This document shows, piece by piece, positions 17,685 through 26,094 of a DNA stretch of 42,892 nucleotides; the first letter of the stretch is position 1; each line of letters opens with the position of its first letter. Source of the DNA: Marinobacterium weihaiense (GTDB lineage Bacteria > Pseudomonadota > Gammaproteobacteria > Pseudomonadales > Balneatricaceae). Where the stretch lies: positions 1 to 42,892 of the forward strand of contig NZ_JAHQZT010000022.1 in assembly GCF_019061305.1 (NCBI RefSeq). Direction: 5' to 3'. Both the position numbers and the translations under genes were made by a program. The notes beneath the pieces were generated by a model, which was given only the letters and a program-made list of their open reading frames with translations, searched no databases and had not been told where the DNA came from.

Positions 17685-17727
17685 TATTTGAACGGGGCGG
17701 CTTTGGCAGCCCCTAAGGTATACTTTT

Positions 17728-17740
17728 ACAATAACAACAA
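17728..17740 (+). promoter_or_regulatory. A-rich Hfq/Crc-type motif in the mmsB leader
   Basis: ACAATAACAACAA merges into the AAGGA Shine-Dalgarno, about 12 bases before the mmsB ATG. It is one of the strongest AAnAAnAA matches in the window. Function is inferred. Confidence 0.65.
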
Positions 17741-17751
17741 GGACTTACATC

Positions 17752-18645
17752 ATGGCAACAATTGCATTCATTGGCCTGGGCAACATGGGCGGCCCCATGG
17801 CGGCCAACCTGGCCAAGGCCGGTCATGCCGTCAAGGCGTTCGACCTTTCTCCCAAGGCGCTGGAAGTGGCGGCCGAGCAGGGCTGCCAGATTGCCGACAG
17901 TGCCCAGCATGCGGCCAAGGGCGTTGATTTCGTTATCTCCATGCTGCCGGCCGGCAAGCATGTGGAAGGCCTTTATGTATCCGGTGACCAGCCCCTGTTT
18001 GACCTGGTTGATGCGCATACTCTGGTCATTGACTGCTCCACCATCGATGCCGAAACCGCGCGCCGCGTCGCCGCTGCCGGTGCCGAAAAGGGCATTGGCT
18101 TTATTGATGCACCGGTGTCCGGCGGTGTAGGCGGTGCCCAGGCTGGCACGCTGACCTTTATCGTCGGTGGCTCGCCAGAGCAGTTCCAGCTGGCACAGCC
18201 GATTCTGGAGTGCATGGGCAAGAACATCTTCCATGCCGGTGACCACGGTGCGGGGCAGATTGCCAAGGTCTGCAACAACATGCTGCTGGGCATTCTGATG
18301 GCCGGCACCTGTGAAGCACTCAACATGGGCGTCAAGAACGGGCTGGATCCGGCCGTGCTGTCCGACATCATGAAGCAGAGCTCCGGCAATAACTGGGCAC
18401 TGCAGGTCTACAATCCCTTCCCGGGCGTGATGGACAGCGTGCCGGCCTCCCGTGACTACCAGGGCGGTTTCCAGGTGGATCTAATGTTCAAGGACCTGGG
18501 ACTGGCCATGGAAGTGAGCCAGCAGAGTGCGGCGGCCACCCCGATGGGGTCGGCGGCCCGTGCACTGTTCAACCTGCACAAGTCGGCCGGTCATGGTGGA
18601 CTCGATTTCTCCAGCCTGATCAAGCTGTATCAGGACGTCGACTGA
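17752..18645 (+). CDS. mmsB: 3-hydroxyisobutyrate dehydrogenase (297 aa)
   Basis: Oxidises 3-hydroxyisobutyrate to methylmalonate semialdehyde with NAD+, supplying MmsA. The N-terminal Rossmann motif is FIGLGNMGGPMAANLAKAGH. The substrate segment is DAPVSGGVGGAQAGTLTFIVGG (about residues 118-140). The catalytic lysine lies in GAGQIAKVCNNMLLG, and the C-terminal helical domain ends KDLGLAMEVSQQS and HGGLDFSSLI. The length is standard for beta-hydroxyacid dehydrogenases of this type. It has its own A-rich leader motif after a 67-base gap that also holds a small GC hairpin (17694-17713). Confidence 0.95.
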   Translation: MATIAFIGLGNMGGPMAANLAKAGHAVKAFDLSPKALEVAAEQGCQIADSAQHAAKGVDFVISMLPAGKHVEGLYVSGDQPLFDLVDAHTLVIDCSTIDAETARRVAAAGAEKGIGFIDAPVSGGVGGAQAGTLTFIVGGSPEQFQLAQPILECMGKNIFHAGDHGAGQIAKVCNNMLLGILMAGTCEALNMGVKNGLDPAVLSDIMKQSSGNNWALQVYNPFPGVMDSVPASRDYQGGFQVDLMFKDLGLAMEVSQQSAAATPMGSAARALFNLHKSAGHGGLDFSSLIKLYQDVD

Positions 18646-18711
18646 TACCCGGCTGAACCGGCGCATTCAGAACGCCGGGCCTTGAGGCGGTACTTGCAGG
18701 TGCCGCCCGTG

Positions 18712-18726
18712 ATAACAAGAATAATA
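18712..18726 (+). promoter_or_regulatory. A-rich Hfq/Crc-type motif in the prpE leader
   Basis: ATAACAAGAATAATA ends just before the GAGG Shine-Dalgarno, 11 bases before the prpE ATG. It is an AAnAAnAA-type match. Function is inferred. Confidence 0.6.
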
Positions 18727-18737
18727 CGAGGTAGAGC

Positions 18738-20627
18738 ATGGATTATAACGAGCAGTACGCGGCTTCCATCGACAACCCCGAAGCCTACTGGGCCGAGCAG
18801 GCGAACAACATCGCCTGGTACAAGGCGCCCCAAACCATTCTGACCACCACCGACTGGGGCACCCACAGCTGGTACGCCGACGGTGAGCTGAACACCTGTT
18901 ACCTGGCCGTTGACCATCAGGTCGAGCAGGGGCGCGGCGAGCAGGTCGCGCTATACTACGATTCACCCGTGACCAACACCAAGGAAGCGATCACCTTCAA
19001 CGACCTTCAGGGCCGCGTCAGCCGCTTTGCCGGTGCCCTGCGCAACCTGGGGGTTGAAAAGGGCGATACCGTGGTCATCTACATGCCGATGATTCCCGAA
19101 GCGGCCGTGGCCATGCTGGCCTGCGCCCGCCTGGGGGCGGTGCACTCGGTCGTCTTTGGCGGTTTTGCGCCCCACGAATTGGCAATCCGTATCGACGATG
19201 CCAAGCCCAAGGTGATTCTGACGGCGTCCTGCGGCATCGAGTTCGACAAGCAGATCGCCTACAAGCCGCTGGTCGACAGAGCGATAGAACTGGCCGAGCA
19301 TACGCCGCTGCATACCCTGGTGTGCCAGCGACCGATGCTGAAGGCCGAGTTGGACCCTAGCCGTGATCTGGACTGGTATCAGGCCCAGGAAGGCGTCGAA
19401 CCGGCCGAGTGTGTGCCGGTGAAAGGCTCTGACCCGCTGTATATCCTGTATACTTCCGGCACTACCGGCCAGCCCAAGGGCATCGTGCGTGACAACGGTG
19501 GCTATGCCGTGGCGTTGCGCTTTGCCCTGAACAACGTATACGGCATGGAAGCCGGTGATGTCTGGTGGGGCGCCTCCGATATCGGTTGGGTGGTGGGCCA
19601 CTCCTTTATCGTCTACGGCCCGCTGATGGGCGGCTGCAGCGCCATCTTCTATGAAGGCAAGCCGATCAAAACCCCGGATGCCGGTGCTTTCTGGCGCATC
19701 ATCGAGGAGTACAAGGTCAACTCTATGTTCTGTGCGCCCACGGCGTTTCGTGCCGTGCGCAAGGAAGACCCCGAAGGTGCACTGGCCAAGCAGTACGACC
19801 TGGGCAGTCTGCGCCGGGTGATGGTGGCCGGTGAGAAGCTGGATTCCTCCACTTATCAATGGCTCAGCGACCTGTTGCAGGTGCCGGTGGTCGACCACTG
19901 GTGGCAAACCGAGACTGGCTGGCCGGTGACGGCACCGATGATGGGCTGGGACAACCCGTCCGCGCCGCGTCTGGGCTCGACCAATAAGCCGATTCCGGGC
20001 TATGACATTCAGGTACTGGACGGCGATGGCGAGCCGGTGGCAGCCGGTGAGGCGGGTAATATCTGTATCAAGCTGCCTTTGCCGCCGGGTGTCGCCTGGA
20101 GCATCTGGAACAATAACGACCGCTTTGTGAGCTCCTATCTGAGCACCTTCCCCGGTTACTACCACACCGGCGATGGCGGCCATAAGGATGCCGATAACTA
20201 CGTGTATATCACCGGGCGCACCGATGATGTCATCAATGTCTCCGGCCATCGCCTCTCGACCGGGGAGATGGAAGAGGTCGTATCTGCCCATGCCGCCGTG
20301 GCCGAATGTGCCGTGATCGGCATTGCGGACGAGCTGAAGGGGCAGGTGCCGGTCGGATTGATCGTGCTCAAGGGCGGCGTCGAGATCGACGAAACGCAAC
20401 TGGAGCAGGAACTAGTGGCGATGGTGCGTGAGCAAGTGGGCGCGCTGGCCTGCTTCCGTCGTGCCGTGGTGGTGCAGCGCCTGCCCAAAACGCGTTCGGG
20501 CAAGATTCTGCGTGCCATCCTGCGCAAGATCGCGGCTCAGGAAAGCTACACAACACCGTCTACCATCGACGATGAAAGCATCCTGGGTGAGATCGAAGAC
20601 AAAATTAAAGCGGTAGGTATTGCCTGA
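18738..20627 (+). CDS. prpE: Propionyl-CoA synthetase (629 aa)
   Basis: An ANL-superfamily AMP-forming ligase that activates propionate to propionyl-CoA. The AMP-binding P-loop is YILYTSGTTGQPKGIVRDNGG (about residues 235-255). The motifs DHWWQTETGWP, GYYHTGDGG and ITGRTDDVINVSGHRLST follow. The C-terminal PKTRSGKILR contains the lysine that is acetylated and essential in this family. RDNGG and the overall length distinguish PrpE from acetyl-CoA synthetase, although related short acids may also be used. It follows mmsB by 92 bases and has its own A-rich motif. Both MmsA and PrpE deliver propionyl-CoA. Confidence 0.93.
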   Translation: MDYNEQYAASIDNPEAYWAEQANNIAWYKAPQTILTTTDWGTHSWYADGELNTCYLAVDHQVEQGRGEQVALYYDSPVTNTKEAITFNDLQGRVSRFAGALRNLGVEKGDTVVIYMPMIPEAAVAMLACARLGAVHSVVFGGFAPHELAIRIDDAKPKVILTASCGIEFDKQIAYKPLVDRAIELAEHTPLHTLVCQRPMLKAELDPSRDLDWYQAQEGVEPAECVPVKGSDPLYILYTSGTTGQPKGIVRDNGGYAVALRFALNNVYGMEAGDVWWGASDIGWVVGHSFIVYGPLMGGCSAIFYEGKPIKTPDAGAFWRIIEEYKVNSMFCAPTAFRAVRKEDPEGALAKQYDLGSLRRVMVAGEKLDSSTYQWLSDLLQVPVVDHWWQTETGWPVTAPMMGWDNPSAPRLGSTNKPIPGYDIQVLDGDGEPVAAGEAGNICIKLPLPPGVAWSIWNNNDRFVSSYLSTFPGYYHTGDGGHKDADNYVYITGRTDDVINVSGHRLSTGEMEEVVSAHAAVAECAVIGIADELKGQVPVGLIVLKGGVEIDETQLEQELVAMVREQVGALACFRRAVVVQRLPKTRSGKILRAILRKIAAQESYTTPSTIDDESILGEIEDKIKAVGIA

Positions 20628-20638
20628 TTATCGCTAAC

Positions 20639-20724
20639 GGGGAGCCGAAATCGGCTTCCCCACGCAGATCGATCTTATCGGATTGATACTCTCGGACTTG
20701 GGGGAAGTGACTTCCCCCTTTTTT
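20639..20724 (+). terminator. Double terminator region after prpE
   Basis: A first hairpin (20639-20661, GGGGAGCCG with CGGCTTCCCC) is followed by a strong rho-independent terminator. In that, eight-base arms GGGGGAAG / CTTCCCCC (20700-20718) with a 3-base loop run into six T's (20719-20724). It ends the valine/propionate block and sits at the 3' end of the convergent gene on the minus strand. Confidence 0.88.
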
Positions 20725-20728
20725 ATGC

Positions 20729-21169
20729 TTAACGGAAACGGGCAATTTCGTGGCAGGTATCTTCAGCCGTGTCATGATGCAGCAGCTCAACGCGATACTG
20801 ATTGCCGGTAAGACGTTCGAGTGATTTCTCGATCAGGCCAAAGCCGAAAAAGCAGATGGAACGCTGGCCGACCGGTGACGATTCCACCTGGCCCAGGTGA
20901 TTGAACTCACAGCCCTTGATTCGAATTTTGACGCTATCGCCTTCGGGTTCCATGTTGACCTTGTCAAAGGTACCGATATTGCTGAGTGCATCGGCGAGCA
21001 GGCTGCAGGCTTCCGCCGGCGGCAGCTGCTGGGGCCAGTCTGGCCACAATTCGCTGCTGCTGTGACTGCCCATGTCGCGCATGGTGGCATGAGCACCCAT
21101 CTGGCCAAGCATCTCGCTCAGTCCGGTGGAAATACGGGCGAGAATGACGTTACGGGGGTCGACTGACAT
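20729..21169 (-). CDS. Conserved small protein of unknown function, copy A (146 aa)
   Basis: I do not recognise this family with confidence. The protein starts MSVDPRNVILARISTGLSEM and ends with a conserved block, RSICFFGFGLIEKSLERLTG (about residues 104-123). The single cysteines in KGCEF and SICFF could be ligands or redox sites, and a V4R-like small-molecule-binding fold is one guess. A paralogue of identical length, with about three quarters of residues identical by eye, lies at 41442-41882 in the same orientation. The ATG at 21169 is chosen because AAGGAG lies 8 bases upstream and the paralogue begins at the same residue. No signal peptide or membrane segment is seen. Confidence 0.8.
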   Translation of the reverse strand: MSVDPRNVILARISTGLSEMLGQMGAHATMRDMGSHSSSELWPDWPQQLPPAEACSLLADALSNIGTFDKVNMEPEGDSVKIRIKGCEFNHLGQVESSPVGQRSICFFGFGLIEKSLERLTGNQYRVELLHHDTAEDTCHEIARFR

Positions 21170-21383
21170 GGTTGCATCTCCTTGCATGAATGATCCTTTA
21201 TTTGCCGTCAGCGCGGCAGTAATGGACATAAGCTAACACCCGTTTGGCATATCAACAATTGCTATCGGGGCTGGCCTTGATCTGGCGCGGGTTTGTGGTT
21301 GGGGTGGTGCTTGAGCGCACTCCTAGGCACAATAGGCCCTGAGCAGAGTCATTCCGATCTGCCGTCATAGAAGAGGGCATGCC

Positions 21384-21569
21384 ATGAGCCAGAACACCCC
21401 CCATCCCAAGTTTATTGAAGCGATGCAGCAGCTGTCTGCCATGAGCGAAGAAGAGCGTCTTTCTGAGGCAAACAAGGAGTTGTTTGAACAGGCGATGAAC
21501 TATGCCCCGCTGGATATTCAGCCTGCTTTAATGGCCATTCGTAAAAAATACGAGGAACCCTTGCACTGA
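21384..21569 (+). CDS. Small hypothetical protein (61 aa)
   Basis: A short acidic, mostly helical protein (FIEAMQQLSAMSEEERLSEA, then LDIQPALMAIRKKYEE). There is an AGAGG Shine-Dalgarno before the ATG and a hairpin with a short T-run just after the stop. I do not know its function. Support for it being a gene comes from codon pattern, the ribosome binding site and the terminator-like structure that follows. Confidence 0.55.
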   Translation: MSQNTPHPKFIEAMQQLSAMSEEERLSEANKELFEQAMNYAPLDIQPALMAIRKKYEEPLH

Positions 21570-21594
21570 TATCACGCCCGATTCGGAGACCTGC

Positions 21595-21619
21595 GCCGGA
21601 TGCCTGGCATCCGGCTTTT
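21595..21619 (+). terminator. Hairpin with T-run between the 61-aa gene and the phosphatase gene
   Basis: GCCGGATG and CATCCGGC form a perfect 8-bp stem around a 5-base loop, followed by TTTT. It fits a short rho-independent terminator for the small gene. It also covers an in-frame ATG at 21600 and ends 5 bases before the ATG at 21624, so it could instead regulate the phosphatase. Confidence 0.6.
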
Positions 21620-21623
21620 GCCC

Positions 21624-23561
21624 ATGTCTGAAGCTCATACCCCCGCCACTACCGCTACACTGCCTGCCGTTCTTGTTGGCCCCATCCTGCGCCGGGTGAC
21701 CCCGGAAGAGATCACGATCTGGTGCCTGACAACACGTCCGCTTGAGTTTGCGCTGCAGTTGAAGTCAACGCAGTCAACTCTGCTGGACCGTCCCCTGCAT
21801 CCTGACGAATGCTGGTCATTGCAGGTCGGGGAACGGGCCTGGGTCTGCCTGCTGCACGTGACAACCGACCAGGCCCTGCCTCAGGGCGAGCGAATCGAAT
21901 ATGACTTGAGGACGCGGATCGATGGGCAGGGCTGGTGCTCACTGACCGAATGGGGGCCTGAACTGCTGTACCCCGGCGAGCGCTTGCCCGGTTTTGTACT
22001 ACAGCCGCGCCTGACCTCGATTCTGCATGGCTCCTGCCGCAAGCCGCATCACCCGTCCAAGGACGGACTGGCACGGGCGGATGCCTGGGTTGAGCGCCAC
22101 CTCGATGTACCGGAGCAGTTGCCGGCCGCGCTGATGCTCAGCGGTGATCAGCTGTATGCCGACGATGTGGCTGGCCCCATGTTACGAGCGGCACATTGCT
22201 TGAGTGACCGCCTTGGGCTCTGGGACGAGCAATTGCCGGGTGACGTGGTGGCCAATGGTGTGGCCCTGCGGCAGAGCCCGCACTGTTACTACGAACGTGA
22301 ACAGCTGCTGCCGAAAGACCCGTTGAGTGAAGATGTGCGCGAGCGCTTCTTTGCGGGGGTGCGCAAGCCGATCTTCACCAGCGACTCGGCGCATAACCAC
22401 CTGATTACCTTTGCGGAAGTGATCGCCAGTTACTGCCTGGTATGGTCGCCGCTGGCCTGGCAGAACCTGAAGCTGACAGCACCGCCCCTATCGCCGGGGC
22501 ATGCAGCCCTATACGACAGCGAAGATGAAGCCGTCAGCGGTTTTCGTGCCCAGCTGCCGCAGGTGCGACGGGTCATGGCGCACCTGCCCACCTACATGAT
22601 TTTCGATGACCATGATGTGACCGATGACTGGAACCTGTCGGCCGCCTGGGAGATGTCGGCCTATGGCCACCCGTTCTCGCGCCAGATCATCGGCAACGCC
22701 CTGATCGGTTACCTGCTGTGTCAGGGCAGTGGCAATGATCCCCGCAAGATCCGCAAGCACCTGGGTGAGCATGTCGAGTCATGGTTGGACAGTCAGGCGC
22801 CTGACGATCAACAGACGTTGATCGGTGAATTGATTGCTTTCCAGCGCTGGGACTACCTGATCCCGATTGACCCGGGCGTGCTGGTGCTCGATACACGCAC
22901 CCGGCGCTGGCGTGCCGAGCGCAACCTGCGCAGCCCCTCCGGGTTGATGGATTGGGAAGCCTTGACGGAACTGCAACAACAGCTGCTGGATCGCAAGGCT
23001 GTCATTCTGGTATCACCGGCGCCGATCTTTGGCGTGAAGCTGATCGAGACCATTCAAAAGGCATTTACCGCTTTTGGCCAGCCGCTGATGGTGGACGCCG
23101 AAAACTGGATGTCGCACCCCGGTGCCGCTAACGTGATGCTGAACATTTTTCGTCACACGCGCACGCCCGAGCACTTCGTGATCCTCTCGGGTGATGTGCA
23201 TTATTCCTTTGTCTACGACATCGAAATCCGTTTCCGCAAGGGCAGCCCCAAGATCTGGCAGATCACCAGCAGCGGCCTGAAAAATGAATTTCCGCACCGC
23301 CTGCTGAAAATTTTCGACCGCCTGAACCGCTGGCTCTACGCACCGTCGTCGCCGCTGAACTGGTTTACCCGTCGACGTCTGATGCGGGTGTCGCCACGCC
23401 GGCCCGAAGGTGCGGCGGAAGGGTGTCGACTGGTCAATAATGCCGGCATCGGCTTGGTACGTTTTGCTGCAGACGGCGAGCCGGAAGAGGTCTGGCAGCT
23501 GGGGGCGGATGGTCATGACGTACGCTTCGATCTGAGCGATGAAGAGGAGCATTGGGGCTGA
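21624..23561 (+). CDS. PhoD-like metallophosphoesterase (645 aa)
   Basis: A phosphodiesterase/phosphatase of the PhoD-like superfamily. Metal-binding motifs in order are HGSCRKP, LSGDQLYADD, FDDHDVTDDWN and ILSGDVHYS, each at its expected spacing through residues 135-530. Its N-terminal region is a beta-rich domain, as in PhoD proteins. No Tat or Sec signal peptide is visible, so it is probably cytoplasmic, unlike secreted PhoD. The start is uncertain: the ATG at 21600 lies inside a hairpin stem, so the ATG at 21624 is preferred although its Shine-Dalgarno is poor. The substrate is unknown. Confidence 0.85.
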   Translation: MSEAHTPATTATLPAVLVGPILRRVTPEEITIWCLTTRPLEFALQLKSTQSTLLDRPLHPDECWSLQVGERAWVCLLHVTTDQALPQGERIEYDLRTRIDGQGWCSLTEWGPELLYPGERLPGFVLQPRLTSILHGSCRKPHHPSKDGLARADAWVERHLDVPEQLPAALMLSGDQLYADDVAGPMLRAAHCLSDRLGLWDEQLPGDVVANGVALRQSPHCYYEREQLLPKDPLSEDVRERFFAGVRKPIFTSDSAHNHLITFAEVIASYCLVWSPLAWQNLKLTAPPLSPGHAALYDSEDEAVSGFRAQLPQVRRVMAHLPTYMIFDDHDVTDDWNLSAAWEMSAYGHPFSRQIIGNALIGYLLCQGSGNDPRKIRKHLGEHVESWLDSQAPDDQQTLIGELIAFQRWDYLIPIDPGVLVLDTRTRRWRAERNLRSPSGLMDWEALTELQQQLLDRKAVILVSPAPIFGVKLIETIQKAFTAFGQPLMVDAENWMSHPGAANVMLNIFRHTRTPEHFVILSGDVHYSFVYDIEIRFRKGSPKIWQITSSGLKNEFPHRLLKIFDRLNRWLYAPSSPLNWFTRRRLMRVSPRRPEGAAEGCRLVNNAGIGLVRFAADGEPEEVWQLGADGHDVRFDLSDEEEHWG

Positions 23562-23580
23562 AGCGGCGCTGGCGTATAAT
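23552..23580 (+). promoter_or_regulatory. Sigma-70 promoter of the ion channel gene
   Basis: TTGGGG (23552-23557), a 17-base spacer and a perfect TATAAT (23575-23580). The -35 box lies inside the last codons of the phosphatase gene. Confidence 0.65.
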
Positions 23581-23630
23581 CCGCGGCCGTTATCAATTCC
23601 CATCGCATCTGTTGCGGAGAAGTGTTCACC

Positions 23631-24461
23631 ATGAAGCTTTACTGGAACCGCCTGCAGGACAGTCTGGAACGTCTGCGCGCCAACAAGCTATTCGAGACCT
23701 TCGTCATCGGCGTGATTATCGCCTCGGCATTGCTGATCGGTGCCAAAACCTATGAAGAGGCTTCTCGCTTTGATCAGCTGCTGCGCTGGCTGGACCTGGG
23801 CGTTACCCTGTTCTTCCTGTTCGAGATCATCGTGCGCATGGCGGCGGAAAAACGCCTGCTGAACTTCTTCCGCAGCGGCTGGAACATTTTCGACTTCATC
23901 ATCGTGGTGGCGAGTCTGGTACCGATCAATGATTCGGAAATGGTACTGGTCGCACGCCTGTTGCGCGTCTTCCGCGTGTTGCGACTGGTGTCGATGATTC
24001 CCGAGTTGCGCGTACTGCTGGCGGCACTGGTCAAGTCCATTCCGCGCATGGGCTATGTCGCACTGCTGATGTTCATCATCTTCTATATCTATGCCGCCAT
24101 CGGCAGCTTCATGTTCAACAGCGTGGATCCGGTGCTCTGGGGCAATATCAGTATCGCCATGCTGACCCTGTTCCGCGTCGCCACCTTCGAGGACTGGACC
24201 GATGTCATGTACGCCACCATGGATGATTACCCCTACAGCTGGATCTACTACCTGACCTTCATCTTCCTGACGGCATTCGTGTTCCTTAACATGATGATTG
24301 GTATCGTGCTGGACGTGATGCAGAAGGAAAGCGCAGCCGAACAGCTGGAAAGCGGCGAAGGCGAAGCGGCCGAAGTCCACTGGATGCGTGAGCGTATGGT
24401 GCTGATGAGCGAACAGCTTGAGCGTATCGAGCGTCGTCTGGAGGAGCAGGGCAAAGGATGA
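23631..24461 (+). CDS. Voltage-gated ion channel of the bacterial Nav type (276 aa)
   Basis: An inner-membrane channel with six predicted membrane segments, one domain per chain and so probably a homotetramer. The voltage sensor S4 is ARLLRVFRVLRLVSMIPELR, with Arg at every third position. The pore helix and selectivity filter read VATFEDWTDVMY (filter TFEDW, residues 185-189), comparable to TLESW of NaChBac. The final segment, FIFLTAFVFLNMMIGIVLDVM, is the S6 gate. The C-terminus (about residues 228-276) is a Glu-rich helix that would form the tetrameric coiled coil. The ATG at 23631 has GGAG 11 bases upstream; a GTG at 23622 is too close to it. The stop overlaps the zapE start (ATGA). Confidence 0.92.
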   Translation: MKLYWNRLQDSLERLRANKLFETFVIGVIIASALLIGAKTYEEASRFDQLLRWLDLGVTLFFLFEIIVRMAAEKRLLNFFRSGWNIFDFIIVVASLVPINDSEMVLVARLLRVFRVLRLVSMIPELRVLLAALVKSIPRMGYVALLMFIIFYIYAAIGSFMFNSVDPVLWGNISIAMLTLFRVATFEDWTDVMYATMDDYPYSWIYYLTFIFLTAFVFLNMMIGIVLDVMQKESAAEQLESGEGEAAEVHWMRERMVLMSEQLERIERRLEEQGKG

Positions 24462-25585
24462 AGCCGGGCCCGCTGCAGTACTATCAGCAGGCGTTGCGCC
24501 AAGGCTTTGCGCCCGATGCTGCCCAGTCCACCGCCGTGGATAGTCTGCAGCAGCTGCACGACCAGCTGCATGATCCATTACGCACGCGGGGTGCTGCGGT
24601 GCAGGGGCTCTACCTTTGGGGAGCGGTAGGCCGTGGCAAAACCTGGCTGATGGACAGCTTCCATAACAGCCTGAGAGTGCCTGCGCGCCGCCAGCATTTT
24701 CATCACTTCATGCGCTGGGTGCACCAGCGCCTGTTTCAGCTCAAGGGCACCGTCAACCCGCTGGACGCGCTGGCCTTTACGCTTGGGCAAGAGGTGCGGG
24801 TGCTCTGTCTGGACGAGTTTTTCGTCAGTGATATCGGCGATGCGGTGGTGCTGGGCGGGCTGGTACAGCGCTTGCTGGCGCAAGGTGTGGTCATCGTGAC
24901 GACCTCCAACCAGCCGCCGGAGCAGCTCTATGCTGACGGCTTCAACCGTGAACGCTTTGTGCCCGCCATCAACGCGATCCAGGCCGGTATGCAGATACTG
25001 GCGGTGAACGGCCCTGAAGATCACCGCCTGCATCCGGGTGTGACGGTGCAGCGCTACTGGGTGCAGCAGAGCGGGCGGACGCCATTGGCAACCGCGTTCA
25101 ATGCCCACCGGCAGGGTGAGCGTCGTTCCGAGCCTCTGACGCTGGGCAGCCGCCAGATCCACGTGGTGCAACAGGATGAATATCAACTCTGGTGTCGCTA
25201 TGATCAGCTCTGTGAAGTGCCACTGGCGGCCAACGATTACATCCAACTCTGCGATCGTTTTCGCCAGATATTGCTCAGTGAGGTGCCTTGCCTGGTGGCC
25301 GAGCGTCAGGAAGCACGCATCGCTCGTGGTACCGAGGATGGTGCCAGTCGCGTAGTGGCAGGGGACCGTCAGCTGCCACGCATGTCGGTGCGTGATAATG
25401 GCGTCCGCCGCTTTATTGCTCTGGTCGATGAATGCTACGACCGCGGCGTCCCCCTGCTGATCGAGGCAGAGGTGCCGATGGACGCGCTGTACCCCGATGG
25501 GTATCTGGGCTTTGCCTTCAAGCGCACCCTTAGCCGGCTGCGCGAGATGCAGTTCGAACGCTTTGGCCGATCACTAAATGCCTAA
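24458..25585 (+). CDS. zapE: Cell division AFG1-like ATPase ZapE (375 aa)
   Basis: A P-loop ATPase of the AFG1/ZapE family that acts at the Z-ring during late division in Escherichia coli. The N-terminus PLQYYQQALRQG is typical. The Walker A is LWGAVGRGKTWLMDSF (about residues 53-68), the Walker B is VLCLDEFFVSDIGDA and sensor 1 is VIVTTSNQPPEQLY. The FNRERFVPAI segment and the C-terminal DECYDRGVPLLIEAE are further family marks. The length is normal. It overlaps the ion channel gene by 4 bases (ATGA) and so is probably cotranslated with it, which is not the usual zapE context. Confidence 0.94.
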   Translation: MKPGPLQYYQQALRQGFAPDAAQSTAVDSLQQLHDQLHDPLRTRGAAVQGLYLWGAVGRGKTWLMDSFHNSLRVPARRQHFHHFMRWVHQRLFQLKGTVNPLDALAFTLGQEVRVLCLDEFFVSDIGDAVVLGGLVQRLLAQGVVIVTTSNQPPEQLYADGFNRERFVPAINAIQAGMQILAVNGPEDHRLHPGVTVQRYWVQQSGRTPLATAFNAHRQGERRSEPLTLGSRQIHVVQQDEYQLWCRYDQLCEVPLAANDYIQLCDRFRQILLSEVPCLVAERQEARIARGTEDGASRVVAGDRQLPRMSVRDNGVRRFIALVDECYDRGVPLLIEAEVPMDALYPDGYLGFAFKRTLSRLREMQFERFGRSLNA

Positions 25586-25668
25586 GCCCTGAGCCGGGCG
25601 CAACACGGCTCATCACATCAACATGTGCAGCGTGGAAACCCATCGATGCTGCCAAGGAGGGAAACACA

Positions 25669-26088
25669 ATGCTGCGATTACTGGGCAATATCATCTGGTT
25701 TGTATTCGGCGGCCTGATCATGGGGCTGGCCTGGTGGTTCTTTGGCCTGCTGGCGCTGATCACCATCGTCGGTATCCCCTGGGCACGTTCCTGCTTCGTG
25801 TTGGGGGCTTTTTCCTTCTTCCCCTTTGGCAAGGAACCGGTCAACCGCCGCGACCTCACCGGCCGCGATGACATCGGCACCGGCGTGCTGGGCCTGATCG
25901 GCAACATCATCTGGTTCATCTTTGCCGGCGTCTGGCTCGCCATCGGTCACCTGATGTCCGCCGTGGCCTGCTTCATCACCATCATCGGCATCCCCTTCGG
26001 CATTCAGCACCTCAAACTGGCGATGATCGCCCTGGCCCCAGTGGGGCAGACGGTGGTGGACAGCGATCGTCAGCGCTGGGTGGAGTGA
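25669..26088 (+). CDS. YccF-domain inner-membrane protein (139 aa)
   Basis: A small integral membrane protein with two repeated YccF domains (LLGNIIWFVFGGLIMGLAWW at the start and GLIGNIIWFIFAGVWLAIGH near residue 80). Each is followed by an ITIVGIP/ITIIGIPFG motif. About four membrane segments are predicted. The family has no well-established biochemical role. The AAGGAGG Shine-Dalgarno is strong. Its stop is only 6 bases from the 3' end of the convergent defence operon, which marks the left border of the island. Confidence 0.88.
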   Translation: MLRLLGNIIWFVFGGLIMGLAWWFFGLLALITIVGIPWARSCFVLGAFSFFPFGKEPVNRRDLTGRDDIGTGVLGLIGNIIWFIFAGVWLAIGHLMSAVACFITIIGIPFGIQHLKLAMIALAPVGQTVVDSDRQRWVE

Positions 26089-26094
26089 GGTCGG

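Noticed and set aside
17694-17713. GC hairpin between the hydrolase gene and mmsB as a terminator
   Set aside because: The stem is interrupted and is not followed by a T-run; mmsB has an A-rich leader like its operon neighbours, so a hard stop here is not supported.
18963-20399. 478-codon minus-strand frame inside prpE
   Set aside because: Antisense shadow of prpE, which has all ANL motifs in order.
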